A DNA stretch of 64,000 nucleotides. It comes from Musa acuminata AAA Group (lineage: Eukaryota; Streptophyta; Magnoliopsida; Zingiberales; Musaceae). The notes beneath the pieces are model-generated. The model saw only the letters and a program-made list of their open reading frames with translations. It was not told the DNA's origin and did not search any database. Shown piece by piece: positions 36,051 to 47,408 of the stretch. Every line of letters starts with the position of its first letter. Positions within the stretch are counted from its first letter, which is position 1. The position numbers were made by a program, and so were the translations under genes. Location: contig NC_088339.1 of NCBI RefSeq assembly GCF_036884655.1, forward strand, positions 32,015,001-32,079,000. The letters are read 5' to 3'.

Positions 36051-37196
36051 TCGAATCAGTGCTCACATCTTAGTCTTCTTTCTTGCTTTGCATTCTTGAA
36101 GCGCAAGGAAAGTTTATTCTTCGAGAGTCCTACGAGATGGAAGGCAGTATGTTCATGGTTTGCTCTTTCATGCTCGAATCAAAGACATGTATACCAAAAT
36201 TACTTTGTTCTTATTTAGTCGATTCTATGCATTTGAAAGGCTACATCTGCTGCAAAGAAGTCGAAATTGATCGTTAATTCAGATTATAAACATAAAAGGT
36301 CACTTTGAGATGATATGATATTCCTTTTATCAAACATAAAATATTAGCCGGTAAAGGATATCAGAAGCTTAAATTGAATGGTCCGAAGGTATATTAATGA
36401 AATAATCATCAAAAACAAGTGACAATTGTCCAAGTAATGCATGTGAGTTTGCTTAGGTTTTCCCATGGTGTGAGTTAGCTTTGCTAGTAAAGACTTTGTT
36501 AGTATAATTATGTCTTTGCCACTTACCTTTTGTAAAGGAAAAAAAGATGATATATAAGCTTTCCTAATCAAATATTTAAAGCTTTAATCTCCCCTCTTTA
36601 ACATTAGTCTCAATGAAATGGGTTGGCCCAAATTAAGCCCATTAACAACTATTTTTGGCTATGCAGTTTTTTGGCTTATTAGTAGAGGATAGTTGTTATT
36701 AAGAATCATTGTATTAACATAAATCAAAATTCTACATTTGATACTGAATATTTTACATTGTTTATGTCCATTTTATAAAAACTCAAGTAGGTATAAAATA
36801 GCAGATATTGCATGTGGACAAGAAAAAGTACTTCAAATAATTGGAATAAGTCAAATCACATGGACTCGGAGGGAAGGCATACATGTAGGATGAAAGAGAA
36901 TACATGCTTTTAGCTTAGATCCATGAATTCATTAACTTATTTCCTAATAGATTTCTATTTATTACAGTTATTGATGTTGATAGAAGGCATGCACAAGTGA
37001 TGCTAACTCACTGTAACTATATTTTTGGAATTTATGAGATTGTTGGTTTCTAAATGCATTGAGTTCAATAACAATATCTGAATTTTAAATATCAACAATG
37101 GATGAAGAATCTTCAAAGAACCAAATAAAAGAGAGAGAGAGAGAGTATATGTTTGTTTGCACTTGTAATAAGCTGTGTAGTCTTTGAGAAGATGAA
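36051..37196. other. Short OFP 3' flank and AT-rich spacer
   Basis: No gene recognised. A short (GA)n tract occurs at about 37130-37145, shortly before the copia element. Confidence 0.5.
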
Positions 37197-37201
37197 CCAA
37201 T

Positions 37202-37331
37202 TGTTAGAAAATAAATAGATAAACAAGTTGTAGAAGAAGTTGATTATTATTAACATATCCTCATTCCTTTTATACAGGTTAGAAGGGAGAATTTTCCTCA
37301 ACAGGTTAGAGGATTTCCCTCAACAGAGTAG
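37202..37331 (-). repeat. 3' LTR remnant of the copia element
   Basis: On the plus strand it begins TGTTAGAAAATAAAT and ends at CAACAGAGTAG, matching 38530-38659 base for base apart from about five substitutions. It breaks off where the 5' LTR continues, so its start was removed by the deletion. Confidence 0.85.
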
Positions 37332-37772
37332 CATAAGCTTGGATAGAAGACTGAGCTTGCGAGTACGCGAATGATTTACCAGGGTGGTTTGCAGTGTAGA
37401 CCATGCATCAGCAACTGTCACACATGAAGATATCAAGGGAGCAACGGATCCAGCAACTGAAGCTTGAATAGCTTGGAGAATGAGACGATCTTGACGTAGT
37501 CACAGTTTGTGAGCTGGATTGGGTACTAGACTGGGATCGCCGGGGATGTTGAGCATGGCCGGAGGACATCTGAAGGAGCTATCAATGTAACCTAGCAAGT
37601 CGTATCCAAATAAAAGATTAGAAAATTGAGCTCGCCAGGACGCATAGTTGCCACCCTTTGATAACTTAAAGGGTATCAGCGTGGCAGCATTGATGGAGAT
37701 AAGCCCTGTAGAAGAACAAGAAGTGGGAGTCCCTACAGGAACTGAAACATCAGAAAAAGTGAACGAAGACAT
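37332..37772 (-). pseudogene. Copia gag fragment (UBN2-type), truncated, with in-frame TGA
   Basis: The minus-strand ORF from ATG 37772 encodes a Ser/Thr-rich start, then the copia Gag hallmark PFKLSKGGNYASWRAQFSNL and LLGYIDSS. A TGA at 37502-37500 sits where the family has a Trp codon before RQD (HKL-stop-LRQDR). After it the same frame continues with gag-like sequence (LRQDRLILQAI, then VADAWSTLQTTLVNHSRT) to 37332, where it meets the LTR remnant. Truncation plus premature stop make it non-functional. Confidence 0.82.
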
Positions 37773-38517
37773 TTTTTTTTCTCTTCGTTTTTTTTTTTTT
37801 TTTATTTTAGAAGAGGTGGAGAATGAGGGAGGGGGCTGCTGCTATAGATTGCTGCAGCAGATTAGGCAATCTACAACAGTGCCCAAAGTTGTCGGCAGCT
37901 GCTGTGGATTGCTGCTTGCTGCAGCAGATTGTAGAGGCTGCAGTTCGCCGAAAGATGGCCGCGAAAACTGCAGCGATACTCAAGACTGTGGTTCGCTGCT
38001 GTGGATTGCTGCTTGCTGGGAAGCGGCCGCGACAGCGAAGGAGGAAGATGCGGCAGCCGTCGTTAAGCAAGGAAGACCGAGCGAGGAAGACACCATCGTT
38101 CGCCGTTCATAGCTATTGAGGAGGAGGACATCGCCATTAAGGAGGCGCCGTTGTGTAGAGGGAAGCGGCAGCGAAAGCTGCTGCGGTAGAGGAAGATGCA
38201 GCAGTTGCGACTGCTGCTGGCCGGGAAGCGAGGAAGACACCGCTGTTCGCCGTTCACCGCTATTGAGGAGGCAGTGAGAGAATGTTTTCCTCCTTGCGTG
38301 ATGACGACTGCTGTAGGCAGCAAATAGGAGAGGGAGCAAGGCCGGCGAAGAAAAGCAAGACCGGCGATGAAGAAAGAGAAGAAGTGGATGAGCAGAGCCA
38401 AGACGATGCTCGTTAGCACTGGCTCTGAATCCCTGTCTTGTGCTTCTTCTTGAGGCAGGGTGTTACTGTGACCGCTTGGCTAACACACGGCGATACTGTT
38501 GTCGCCAAGGAGGAACT

Positions 38518-38529
38518 GCTCTGATACCA
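38518..38529 (-). other. Primer-binding site (initiator tRNA-Met type)
   Basis: TGGTATCAGAGC on the minus strand, directly after the 5' LTR end (CA at 38531-38530). This is the classic plant copia primer site, complementary to the 3' end of tRNA-iMet. It fixes element orientation as minus. Confidence 0.88.
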
Positions 38530-38702
38530 TGTTAGAAAATAAATAGATAAACAAATTGTAGAAGAAGTTGATTGTTATTAACATATCCTCCTTCCTTTTA
38601 TACAGGTTAGAAGGGAGAATTTTCCTCAATAGGTTAGAAGATTTCCCTCAACAGAGTAGAGAGATTTCCTCAAACAGTTAGGGAAATCTCATCTACTTAT
38701 CA
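38530..38702 (-). repeat. 5' LTR of the copia element
   Basis: Plus strand begins TGTTAGAAAATAAAT at 38530; the first 130 bases match the 3' LTR remnant. Beyond 38659 there is no second copy to compare, so the outer edge (TCA at 38700-38702) is a guess. It contains complementary GAGATTTCC/GGGAAATCTC segments. Confidence 0.7.
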
Positions 38703-38869
38703 GGTTTTCTTCTCTTCGGGTAAAAGATCCTATTATAGGTGCAATAATGTATCATTGTGAAAACATTCTTGAATTGCAGTAAACTATTTCTTTTCAGCTA
38801 ACCTATCATAGGAGGTAGAAAAATCACTCATGATGAGAAATCATCATTAAGGTTACGATTGATCATCCT

Positions 38870-39470
38870 TGTTGATGGAAAATATTTCAAACACTAGTTG
38901 AGTTGGTGGGAGAAGATTGAGTTGGCAGTTGGCACCTCCTCAATCATCCCCCTCTAGCCTCATGCCGCACGAGGTGGTACGAATCGATGTCGTGCCATAG
39001 GAGTCCAAACAAGTAGACTAGCGTCGCTAGGTGCTATACGGGTTTGTCGCTCGCACGAATACGTCGCAAAAGGTATGAGTAACCCTTGTAGCCGTAGTTC
39101 CCTCCTACTAGCTCCACATGTATAAAAATTGATCCTCGACCACCTGAGGAGGAGATCGAGAGGAGAATAACTCACCTGATATAGATCCATTTTTCGTATA
39201 CTAACTTAAGCATCGGAGTGATTGAGTCAGAAATCCCCTGACACCAACCTATTATGCAGGATCTCGACGAAGATCAAACCTACCTCAGCTCCACCTCGAG
39301 ACTACTCGAATCGCTTGACAACAATCTCGAAACTGTCCTCTCCGGCCCCTACCTCGCTCTCGCTAATCCATCTCTCCCTTAAGAATTTACCTGGACGATC
39401 TTGTGTCTTTGAGTCAGGATCAAACCATAGCACTAACGATTTCTTCAATCACAAGTAACTACACATCTTT
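38870..39470 (+). mobile_element. Possible Ty3/gypsy-type LTR remnant
   Basis: GC-richer block after the copia element, starting about TGTTGATGGAAAATA. It has a TATA core TGTATAAAAATTGATC near 39119, then ACTTAAGCATCGGAGTG near 39203 and CCCCTGACACCAACC near 39235. These resemble the ACTTGAGCGTCGGAG and CCCGACACC-type segments common downstream of the TATA in plant gypsy LTRs. No internal domains or partner LTR are seen. Boundaries are approximate. Confidence 0.4.
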
Positions 39471-40007
39471 GGCTTGGAACTTCGTTGACCCATCTGAAAC
39501 CATTCAGCCATCATTAAAGAAAGTGAAATGCATGGCCTAAAGCTAGCTCAGACACTTTAAATAATGCAGGTTTGACCAAGACAAGGTCTGAATGAATCAT
39601 TTCCAATTGAACCAAGACAAGTGCTTGATATGTGTCCCCAGTAGGTGAGTGAGCATTGAACCTGGTTGCAGCTGAACCCTGCGCAGGGCTGTCTCTATAT
39701 ACAGGTGAAATGTCACACCATTCAACTCTATCAGGGTGGCTACTCTTTAGCTACCCATGAGAAAGCACATGAAGTTTGGCAATAAAGAAGGTAATATTTG
39801 GTGTCTTATCAGAATGCATGACACAGATAGCAGGTTTAATGATCTCAAAACCATCAGCAAAAATATTCTCAAGAGAATATTAAGCGTCATATTCTTCCTA
39901 ATAGTGATTTCCGATTCATCCTGTGACACCTGACCAAACCTAAGTAAGAAGACATCAGCAGCACAAGTTCTTAATTTTATCCTGAAAATGCTTTTGATGT
40001 ATCAATC

Positions 40008-40320
40008 AGCTCAACGTATCTCGGTGAAGTTTGAGGGCACAATGCAGCGGCCAGGCTTGTCACAGTCCATGACAAGAGAGCGGGGGTTCACTCTCCATAC
40101 TGATCAGATTGATACCTACAGTTGTGGAGAGAGAGAGAGAGAGAGAGTGTGTGTGTGTGTCTCTCTCTCTCTATCTCTAGGCAGTGTATATACATAGATA
40201 CTTTTATGCTGGAAAGGCTTCGGGCGTACCAGCTCAGTCTCGGTAAAGTCTGAGGCTCACTGCAGCGACCGGGGAGGCCACAGTCTATGACAAGAGAGTG
40301 GGGGGGTCAGTCTCCAGCTC
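40008..40320 (+). repeat. Imperfect direct duplication (two ~90-bp copies)
   Basis: Copy 1, about 40008-40101, and copy 2, about 40229-40320, share the order CTCGGT(G/A)AAGT(T/C)TGAGG, TGCAGCG(G/A)CC, CACAGTC(C/T)ATGACAAGAG and AGTCTCC/ACTCTCC. Spacing between starts is about 220 bases. The copies differ by scattered substitutions and small indels, so the duplication is not recent. Confidence 0.75.
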
Positions 40321-40810
40321 CCATCGTGCGTGGGGCTGTCGGATTGCTAGATTTGAGCAGGGGGGTGGGGCCATGCATCAGCATCCTGCAAGGAATAAAG
40401 GTGCCCCCCTGGGGAGGACTGTAACAAAGGCTAGGTGACAAGCTCAGTACCCCCCACTGTGTATCCTCTTGTCCACCTGCTCTTCGCGAATCCACAGCCA
40501 CACCCTCGCCTGCATGTGCGACACAGCAACTGTGAGATGGAGCGTCTCATTCTTTTAGGGTTGGGTCCGATAACATCACCGTGGGCCTCGGAAAGAGAAA
40601 GGTGGCAGCAAAAGATAGTTCACAGCTAGCGTTCTTCGGTCAAAAGGTAACCATTATTTCGTGCTTTCAGGTTGCCATCAGACGGAACACGCAATCTTAA
40701 TTCCAAGTTTGACTGTATTGGCTGCAGCTGTATTGGCTCAGATGGAGTTCGCGACGACCCGGCCATCCTCCTATCTATTTCATCAAATAGTTTCATGAAT
40801 ACACAGTAGC

Positions 40811-40830
40811 TGTGTGTGTGTGTGTGTGTG
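40811..40830 (+). repeat. (TG)n microsatellite
   Basis: Ten uninterrupted TG units about 310 bases upstream of the EPF-like ATG. Confidence 0.95.
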
Positions 40831-41141
40831 GTTTGCTGCTATAATTGCTTCCTATCTCTATCAACAAAAGGAGTCTTAAATCCATGTCCTTGCAGCGTGG
40901 AGCAACTGGGAGGAACTTTGTGAACCAGCAAGCGGATCTTTCGTTCTAGCTTGGAGACAGGCGCACCGATCGAAGCAAAGCCCCGCGATCAGCTCCGTAG
41001 CCGTGCCTAGATTTCACTGCTTGTCTTCTTCGAGAGGTGGGAGATCTGCAGCTCCAAAAGACTCTTTAGATCTCCAGAGCTGTGGTTCATCGATCACCTG
41101 TCTATGTTCATTGCTTGGTTCTTCTGAAGCTTTACTTGTCC

Positions 41142-41846
41142 ATGGGGATGAGAGGGAACCCTGAAGGAAGATTGGCGTCAAAAGTGGCCCTTCTGTGCTG
41201 TGCTTTCTTGTTTATCTTCTCTGTTCTCAGTCTCGCTGCAGGAAACAGCAGCGGTAGGGATCGTTCAGGTGAGCAAACTCCATCGTGCGAGCTGATGTTA
41301 TATCTCTTCTTCCTTTCTGAGTTCCTGACATTGCTGATGGCATTTGCCGCTGCAGAGATCACAAGCTGGAGAACAAAGTTCGACCCACAGGTGAGTTCTT
41401 CATCGAAGCCTTCTCGCTCTCAGGTTGAAGATAAGTGACAGAGTGGCTTCTGATTCCTTATTTGGCTACATCAAATGGTTCTGAGAACTCGGCGGTGCAT
41501 TTTAGCGAAGCGCTCCCTCGCTAAGATGCGCCGGTCCGGGCCGGTCGATGAGGAACGCTGAGCGCCTCCGTACTAACTTGCGCCGGGTGGCGAAATCGTG
41601 TGACCGCAGGGGTGGCGGTGGCGGCGGCAGGGGCCCGAGGCCGCGGTGGCGGCGGTGGTGGCAATGAGACGAAGGGGGCTGATGGGGCCAGGGTCGCATC
41701 CGCCACGTTGCACATCGAGGTGCGGCGCGTGCACCCCGTGCTGGCCGGTGCACGTCCCGGTCCCGCCAAGGGCGCCAGCGGACGCCGCCGAGTACTACCC
41801 CGAGGCCTGGCGGTGCAAATGCGGCGGCCGCCTCTACGTGCCGTAA
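41142..41846 (+). CDS. EPFL: EPIDERMAL PATTERNING FACTOR-like secreted peptide (EPFL4/5/6, CHALLAH-type)
   Basis: Precursor of a secreted cysteine-rich peptide hormone; CHALLAH-group EPFLs signal through ERECTA-family receptor kinases in stem growth and stomatal patterning. Proposed exons are 41142-41268, 41356-41390 and 41610-41846, giving 132 residues. The N-terminus has a basic start and a hydrophobic signal segment (VALLCCAFLFIFSVLSLAAG). The mature C-terminal part carries GPGSHPPRCTSRCGACTPC, PVHVPVPP and YYPEAWRCKCGGRLYVP, matching the EPFL6-type mature domain with six cysteines. The end, 17 residues from the first Tyr, is diagnostic. Exon 3 uses the acceptor at 41608-41609 and keeps frame; the Gly/Arg/Trp-rich start of that exon is unusual and is the least certain part. 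The frame starting at 41082 uses GTG, so ATG 41142 is the first true start. Both alternative frames over exon 3 are GC shadows. Confidence 0.85.
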
Positions 41847-44519
41847 CCAACACCCACGACCTCCACTCGCGCAGCAGCACATAGAGGAAGAAGAAGACTC
41901 CCATCATACTACTCTACCCTCTCATCAACAGAGAGAGAAAGAGAACCTGCATTTGCCACTACTGCACAATTCACCTGCCATGCGTGTGAGCTCAAAGAAG
42001 CATTAAGCCCTGAGAAGAAGCACTTGAAATTAATGTACAGAAGCATACATTCATCCAAACAACGTATGTTGCACAGTGCATGCATCTGCCATTTTGTGTG
42101 TGTATATATACATTGATTAAGCTCTATAAGGTTTGAGCCTTGTAGAGAAAGTGCTTATCATGTATATAGATGCATGGTTTTCGAGCGCATCCATTAATAA
42201 TATGTTTCCATCCTTTGATCGTGTAGCTCCAATCATAGATAAGAAGAACTTGGTTCATTCAACTATGTATTCAACAATTCAAATGCATGTAAAACTATTT
42301 ATAATAAAACAAATTAGTTCTTATAATAATTTCAAAATATTGATTCCATTTCTAATTTCTAGGAATCCAAATCAAACCAAATGATCTTGATTCTAGTTCG
42401 AGACCATCGTTGAATTTATTTAGTTTTGATATCGGAAAACTACTAATAGATCGGTTCTTATGACGCATTATCGTCTGAACCTTAATGACTTAATAGTATT
42501 CTTAATGATGGTATTTTATTCGATGTTTAATTTTTATCTTAATCTAAGTCGATAGGTCGTAACACGAAGGTGCCACATGACTTAGCCACATGACTAAGCT
42601 AAGCTAAATTTAGCTAATCTATGACAAATTATATGTGTATGACTAAAGTTTTTTTATTTTAGATATTAGTTTTATGCCACAAAGTGAACCTTTATTCAAC
42701 AAAGACACAATCTCTAACATTGTGTTTGTTGCAAGATGATTGTGCAATATTTTCTTGGAGCAAACCTATTCTGATATCCCAAATGTTGAAATTTCTAAGA
42801 ATAATGGTCATGCATTCTTTCTTCATCCAAATCTTCCAACTTTGGGCCTTCTCATTAACATTTTTTACTTGACACATTTCAAGGAATTCTGAAGTATGCC
42901 AGTGCAGTGAAGAAGGCAAAATTTGATTTTATGATTAATCATGGAGACCAAAATAATTTATTTAAAATTTGTTCATATCACATTAAAAATATTATTATTG
43001 TTGTTGTTATTATTAATTTAAAGTAAGAATGCCACATGCTATTGAGAATACAAAATAAATAGATCTTATTCTATCTATTAACTTAATTTTTTTGCGTCTT
43101 ATTAGTGTCGAAAAATATTATATACGGGTGATGATCAGTTCAAATCATATATACTATTAGGCATAGAATGTATGATCATGAAGACAAATATGATTTACAA
43201 TGCATGCAGATAATGAAGTGTTCAAACATGTTATCGAAAATATAAAATGCATAATAAAAAATGTAAATATACAATTAGTCCAATAGATAAAATTGGCCAC
43301 CAAGTTTAAGAGTAAGTGATGCTGCTTTTTATGATGCTAGTGGGTGATGAGCCATGGGGAAATAAAAAGGTTGAAGATTTGTAGGAGCTCTTTGAAGAGG
43401 TTATCTTGGAAACTTGCAAATTGCACAAAGGACATGGAAGAAAGTGTAGCACTTTCTTGGATCCTCTTAACATCCATCACATGCAACTTGACCACTCTAC
43501 AACCCTACTTCAAAAGCTGAGTGATGATGATGATGATGGTGTGGTCACAAAACCTAATCATTCTTTTGGCACAACTGTGCTTTAAGACTGAAGTGTCAAT
43601 CTCCATTAGTATGAGTTCTTTTGATTTGCTAGTGAGGACCCAAAAGCCAATAAAATATTTTTTTTTTTAATTTAAAATTTATTATGTTTAGAAATATGTT
43701 ATAAATGTGTACATTAATATTTGATAATTATTTAAAATCACATTTGACCTGGATGTTATATTGTAAATGCTTAAATGTCGATGCTATCTTATGATAATAT
43801 TAGCAATTTAGTATTTACATGATGTTAATAATTTTTTTAAATTTAAAAGCACCCTGTGACATTTTGTAAAATCATAAAATTATTAGTATATAATTAAAAT
43901 CCTAACCTTCGTTTCCTTTCTCATTCTCTTAATTTTTATCGTCATCGACTCTTTCTATAATAAGTCCACCCTATCGCTTGCTTCGTCGCACCACTCGTGA
44001 GTTGTTTGTCAGCTTCGTCGCTAATATCAAGAATGGTACTAATTTTTTTAATTAATTAATTATTAGTTTATATCTATATTAAAAATAATATAATGATAAA
44101 TTCATCACGTAATATTCAATGAACTCTTAAAATATAATTTTACAAAAATATTAATATATATTTAAAAAATATTTTTCATCTATTGCTTATCAAGCACCCA
44201 AAATATTTCACAACTACACATTAACTTAAACCTTTTTTGTTTCTTCAAATATATATCAACAACATAAATATATTCTCAAACATACTCGTGAACTCCACCA
44301 CAACTAAACATGTTAGCAACGTCGTATCATATGGAAGATATGAAATCAAAAAATTTTAGCCGCATCTTATTCGATTGGACCGAATCACGCCCATGGGGGC
44401 CCAGTCGGCGTCGTGTCGAACCTAAACCATGCATCGTGTCCCACCAACCAAATGCGGGGCCCGGCGACGTCACACGCTTTGATTGAAAGGTGTGCCAATT
44501 CTTCTGGGGCCCATGCAGT
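41847..44519. other. EPFL 3' flank and AT-rich spacer
   Basis: No gene or element recognised. Mostly AT-rich with scattered short open frames below about 85 codons. The end (about 44390-44515) is GC-richer. Confidence 0.5.
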
Positions 44520-44620
44520 TATTATATATATATATGTATATAAATATATATATGTATATAAATATATATATGTATATAAATATATATATGTATATAAATA
44601 TATATATGTATATAAATATA

Positions 44621-44661
<41 letters not shown>

Positions 44662-44672
44662 GTGTATATATA
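44520..44672 (+). repeat. AT-rich minisatellite, 20-bp unit
   Basis: At least five copies of a 20-base unit (TATATATATGTATATAAATA) followed by plain (TA)n and TATATGTATATG runs. The apparent Tyr/Ile/Val ORFs on both strands are products of this repeat, not genes. Confidence 0.95.
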
Positions 44673-44789
44673 TATAACACCAAGAGAAAATATATATAAT
44701 ATTTAAAACCTGGGGCTAGATATTTTTTCGTAACGCGGACGGTGAGAGGTCGTCGCCGATGTCGTGACTCAAGTTGTCGGTAGTGCGCA

Positions 44790-45428
44790 CAGGAAACTTC
44801 TGCAAGACGCCAGAAGAGCAACGTCCCAAATGGGCCGAGGTGGGCTGGCCTCATTTTTTTCCTTTTTAATATTAATTAAGCATAAAAAAGACAATAAATG
44901 TAAATCTCGTGGGAAATATTGTGAAACTTCTGTAAGACGCCAGAAGAGCAACGTCCCAAATGGGCCGAAGTGGGCTGGGCCCATTTTCTCCTTTTTAATA
45001 CTAATTAAACATAAAAATATAGACAATAAATGTAAATCTCGTGGGAAAGATCGTGAAACTTCTCTAAGACGCCAGAAGAGCAACGTCCCAAATGGGCCGA
45101 GGTGGGCTGGGCCCATTTTCTCCTTTTTAATATTAATTAAACATAAAAAATAGACAATAAATGTAAATCTCGTGGGAAAGATCGTGAAACTTCTCTGAGA
45201 CGCCAGAAGAGCAACTTCCCAAATGGGCCGAGGTGGGCTGGGCCCATTTTCTCCTTTTTAATACTAATTAAACATTAAAAAATAGACAATAAATGTAAAT
45301 CTCGTGGGAAAGATCGTGAAAGTTGTGTAAGACGCCAGAAGAGCAACGTCCCAAATGGGCCGAGGTGGGCTGGGCCCATTTTCTCCATTTTAATACTAAT
45401 TAAACATTAAAAAAAATAGACAATTAAA
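44790..45428 (+). repeat. Five-copy 131-bp tandem repeat carrying TGGGCC/TGGGCT motifs
   Basis: The anchor GACGCCAGAAGAGCAAC recurs at 44806, 44936, 45068, 45199 and 45331, so the period is 130-132 bases. Each unit carries CCAAATGGGCCGA, then GGTGGGCTGG and a C(C/T)CATTTT edge (TGGGCCCA palindrome in most copies), then an AT-rich linker with AATAAATGTAAATCTCGTGG. TGGGCY is the site II core bound by TCP factors in plant promoters. The array ends about 0.4 kb before the likely CIPK leader. Confidence 0.93.
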
Positions 45429-45839
45429 TTGCTATGATCCCACCCACCGTCGCATTATGCCAACAAACAGTCAAGAGACTTAGACTAATGCATTAGGTTT
45501 AGATTCCCCATTAAGAAATGATAGAAAAAACAAAAAACATCAATAGAAAATTAATGTGTAGGTTTTTGTACTCATCCTTATGAAACTTATCATACAATAA
45601 TTGATATGATGTTGAATTAACATTAGTGTCCGATTGTCGGCTTAATTTTCTTTATCGATATAATAAGAACAATTTTTTGCTTTTATAAAAAATTGAATTT
45701 GATATTTAATGGAAATTATTAACAAGAGCGACAAATTAGAGGGGTCCAGAGGGGCAAACTCGGCATTTCCTAAACTTTGAAACAGTACCTGCGTATGATC
45801 ACCGTAGATATATAGAAATATATATATAAGGATTCTACT

Positions 45840-47408
45840 GCCCGAGGCGTGTCAGAGCGAGAGAGAGACAGAGCGAGAGAGAGAGTGCATATTAGGAGCG
45901 ATTGGGGGCGCTTCGCCTTCTGATTCCATCCCTCCATTTGCATTTGCTTTGTGTGTCTCTTGGATCCTTCGATTCAGATCTTCATCGGCCCCTTGTGGAT
46001 TTCTACCGGGATCTTGTTGTGCATAAAAAGGTAAGAATTCGACCAGGTTGTGGCCTTTTTGCCGTCCTTTGCTTCGATTTCGTCTTTGGATTCTCATACT
46101 ATAGCCGGCCACGAGATTTCTCTGTTTCGGCATCCCGATGCGGGAAAATTAAAGAAAAAAAAAAGGCAATTTTGATGCTGTTCAATCTGTAAAGAACGCA
46201 TTTTTGTTGGGTTTTTTTGTACAGATGGGTTTTCTTTATCATTGATTTGAGTTCCATTTTTTTTCCTCGGTTAAACACGTTGTTATCGTCACAGATTTGT
46301 AGGCTAATGGCGAACAAGAAATTTTCGGTACTCGAATTGTTGGATCCACATATGTTTGTTTGGAGATTTGTTTTTGTGATGGTTTTTTCTTTCTTCTTGC
46401 GTCTGTTATTGCAGTCTTGCATTGCTGTTCTAATTTCTTTTCTTTTGATTTTGTGAGAAATTAGCTTGGTTTCTTTTAATTATTATTTTGGTATGGTTCA
46501 TTCTTCTATTGATTTTTTTTTATTGGATGTTAAACAAATCTGTAAAATGTTTCTCACTGCTTTTTCCTGTTGATTAAAACATTTTATTTCGAATCAGACG
46601 TATTCCCTCTCTCTCTCCCTCTCTCTTTCTTCTTCTCAATCTAAAAAAGGAATAAAAAGTCGATATTGGAATTAATAGCAGATGAGATGGTGAATCATAT
46701 CTTTTTCTTTCTTTGAGGATAACAAACTTTCTTATTTGCTAGTATTGTCATCTTCTCTAACATGGAGTTGAGTAACCATTAGTGCAAGTATGCTGCCATT
46801 TTCATTTTTTTTCGTTACTATTAAAAAGGCTCTTGTCTGTCATTAGTCTCGTTTTTTTTATACGTTTCTTTTACTGAACCTGAAATATTTTTTTTCTAGA
46901 TTAGAATTATTAAAAATATTTTAAATATTTTTTTTATATTTTAAGGGGGTTGTTTAGTCTCTTTCTTAATACAAAGAAAAAGAAATACTAAGAAGGAGAA
47001 GGGGAGGAGACAGAAGAAGAGGATATTTATGTTCATTTGTAAAGGAGTAGTTTCGAATTATTAAAAAATTTTAAAGTGAGATTATAAATAGTAAAAAAGG
47101 GTTGTAAAGAGTAGTCGCCTAAATTTTAATTCTTTCCATTACTATTACAATGTCTAATCATTAGTGCAAATATACTGCCATTTTTTCTTTCCATTCCTAT
47201 TAAAAAGGCTCTTGTTTGTCATCAGTCTTTCTTTGTTTAGATTCTTTGCTCTAATTTAGAGTGACTATTTTATGTTTTTTGCTTTATTTTAAACCTCCAT
47301 TATTATATCATGCCCACATTTTTTTTTCTTCGAAAAACTCTTATTTATTCATTTCTTTTGTAGTCTCCTGCTGAAAACTGGAAGACAAATATCAGGGAAT
47401 GCTGAAAG
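45840..47408 (+). other. Likely CIPK 5' leader with a ~1.3 kb leader intron
   Basis: A GA-rich leader-like segment (45855-45890) is followed by a candidate donor AAAAAG|GTAAGA at 46030/46031. A T-rich stretch follows, ending in a candidate acceptor TTTTGTAG|TCTCC near 47363. No coding ORF in between is recognised. Leader introns are common in this kinase family; transcript data are not available here. Confidence 0.5.

Larger units (their letters stand above)
37202..38702 (-). mobile_element. Internally deleted Ty1/copia LTR retrotransposon
   Basis: The element reads on the minus strand: 5' LTR (38702 to 38530), tRNA-iMet-type primer-binding site directly abutting it, a ~745-base leader, a broken gag start, then the terminal 130 bases of the 3' LTR (37331 to 37202). 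The two LTR segments align over 130 bases with about five differences. Polymerase, integrase, protease and polypurine tract are missing: gag runs straight into the LTR remnant, so a single internal deletion joins them. The outer end of the 5' LTR is set at a TCA near 38702 and is uncertain. I could not find a matching target-site duplication. Confidence 0.82.
39471..41141. other. Spacer and upstream region of the EPF-like gene
   Basis: No gene recognised. It contains the imperfect duplication listed separately, GA/GT/CT tracts near 40127-40180 and a (TG)n tract at 40811-40830. Confidence 0.45.

Noticed and set aside
37648..38419. Several overlapping frames of 87-154 codons around 37.6-38.4 kb
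   Set aside because: They lie in the repetitive leader of the copia element; only the minus-strand gag frame has family similarity.
44413..44854. Open frames on both strands encoding Tyr/Ile/Val-rich repeats
   Set aside because: They are produced by the 20-bp AT-rich minisatellite and have no coding signature.
44764..45153. 129-codon frame with a repeated peptide across the 131-bp array
   Set aside because: Repetition of the peptide simply mirrors the DNA repeat. The frame stays open because units 1-3 differ in length by small multiples, and it is lost in later units; no family similarity.
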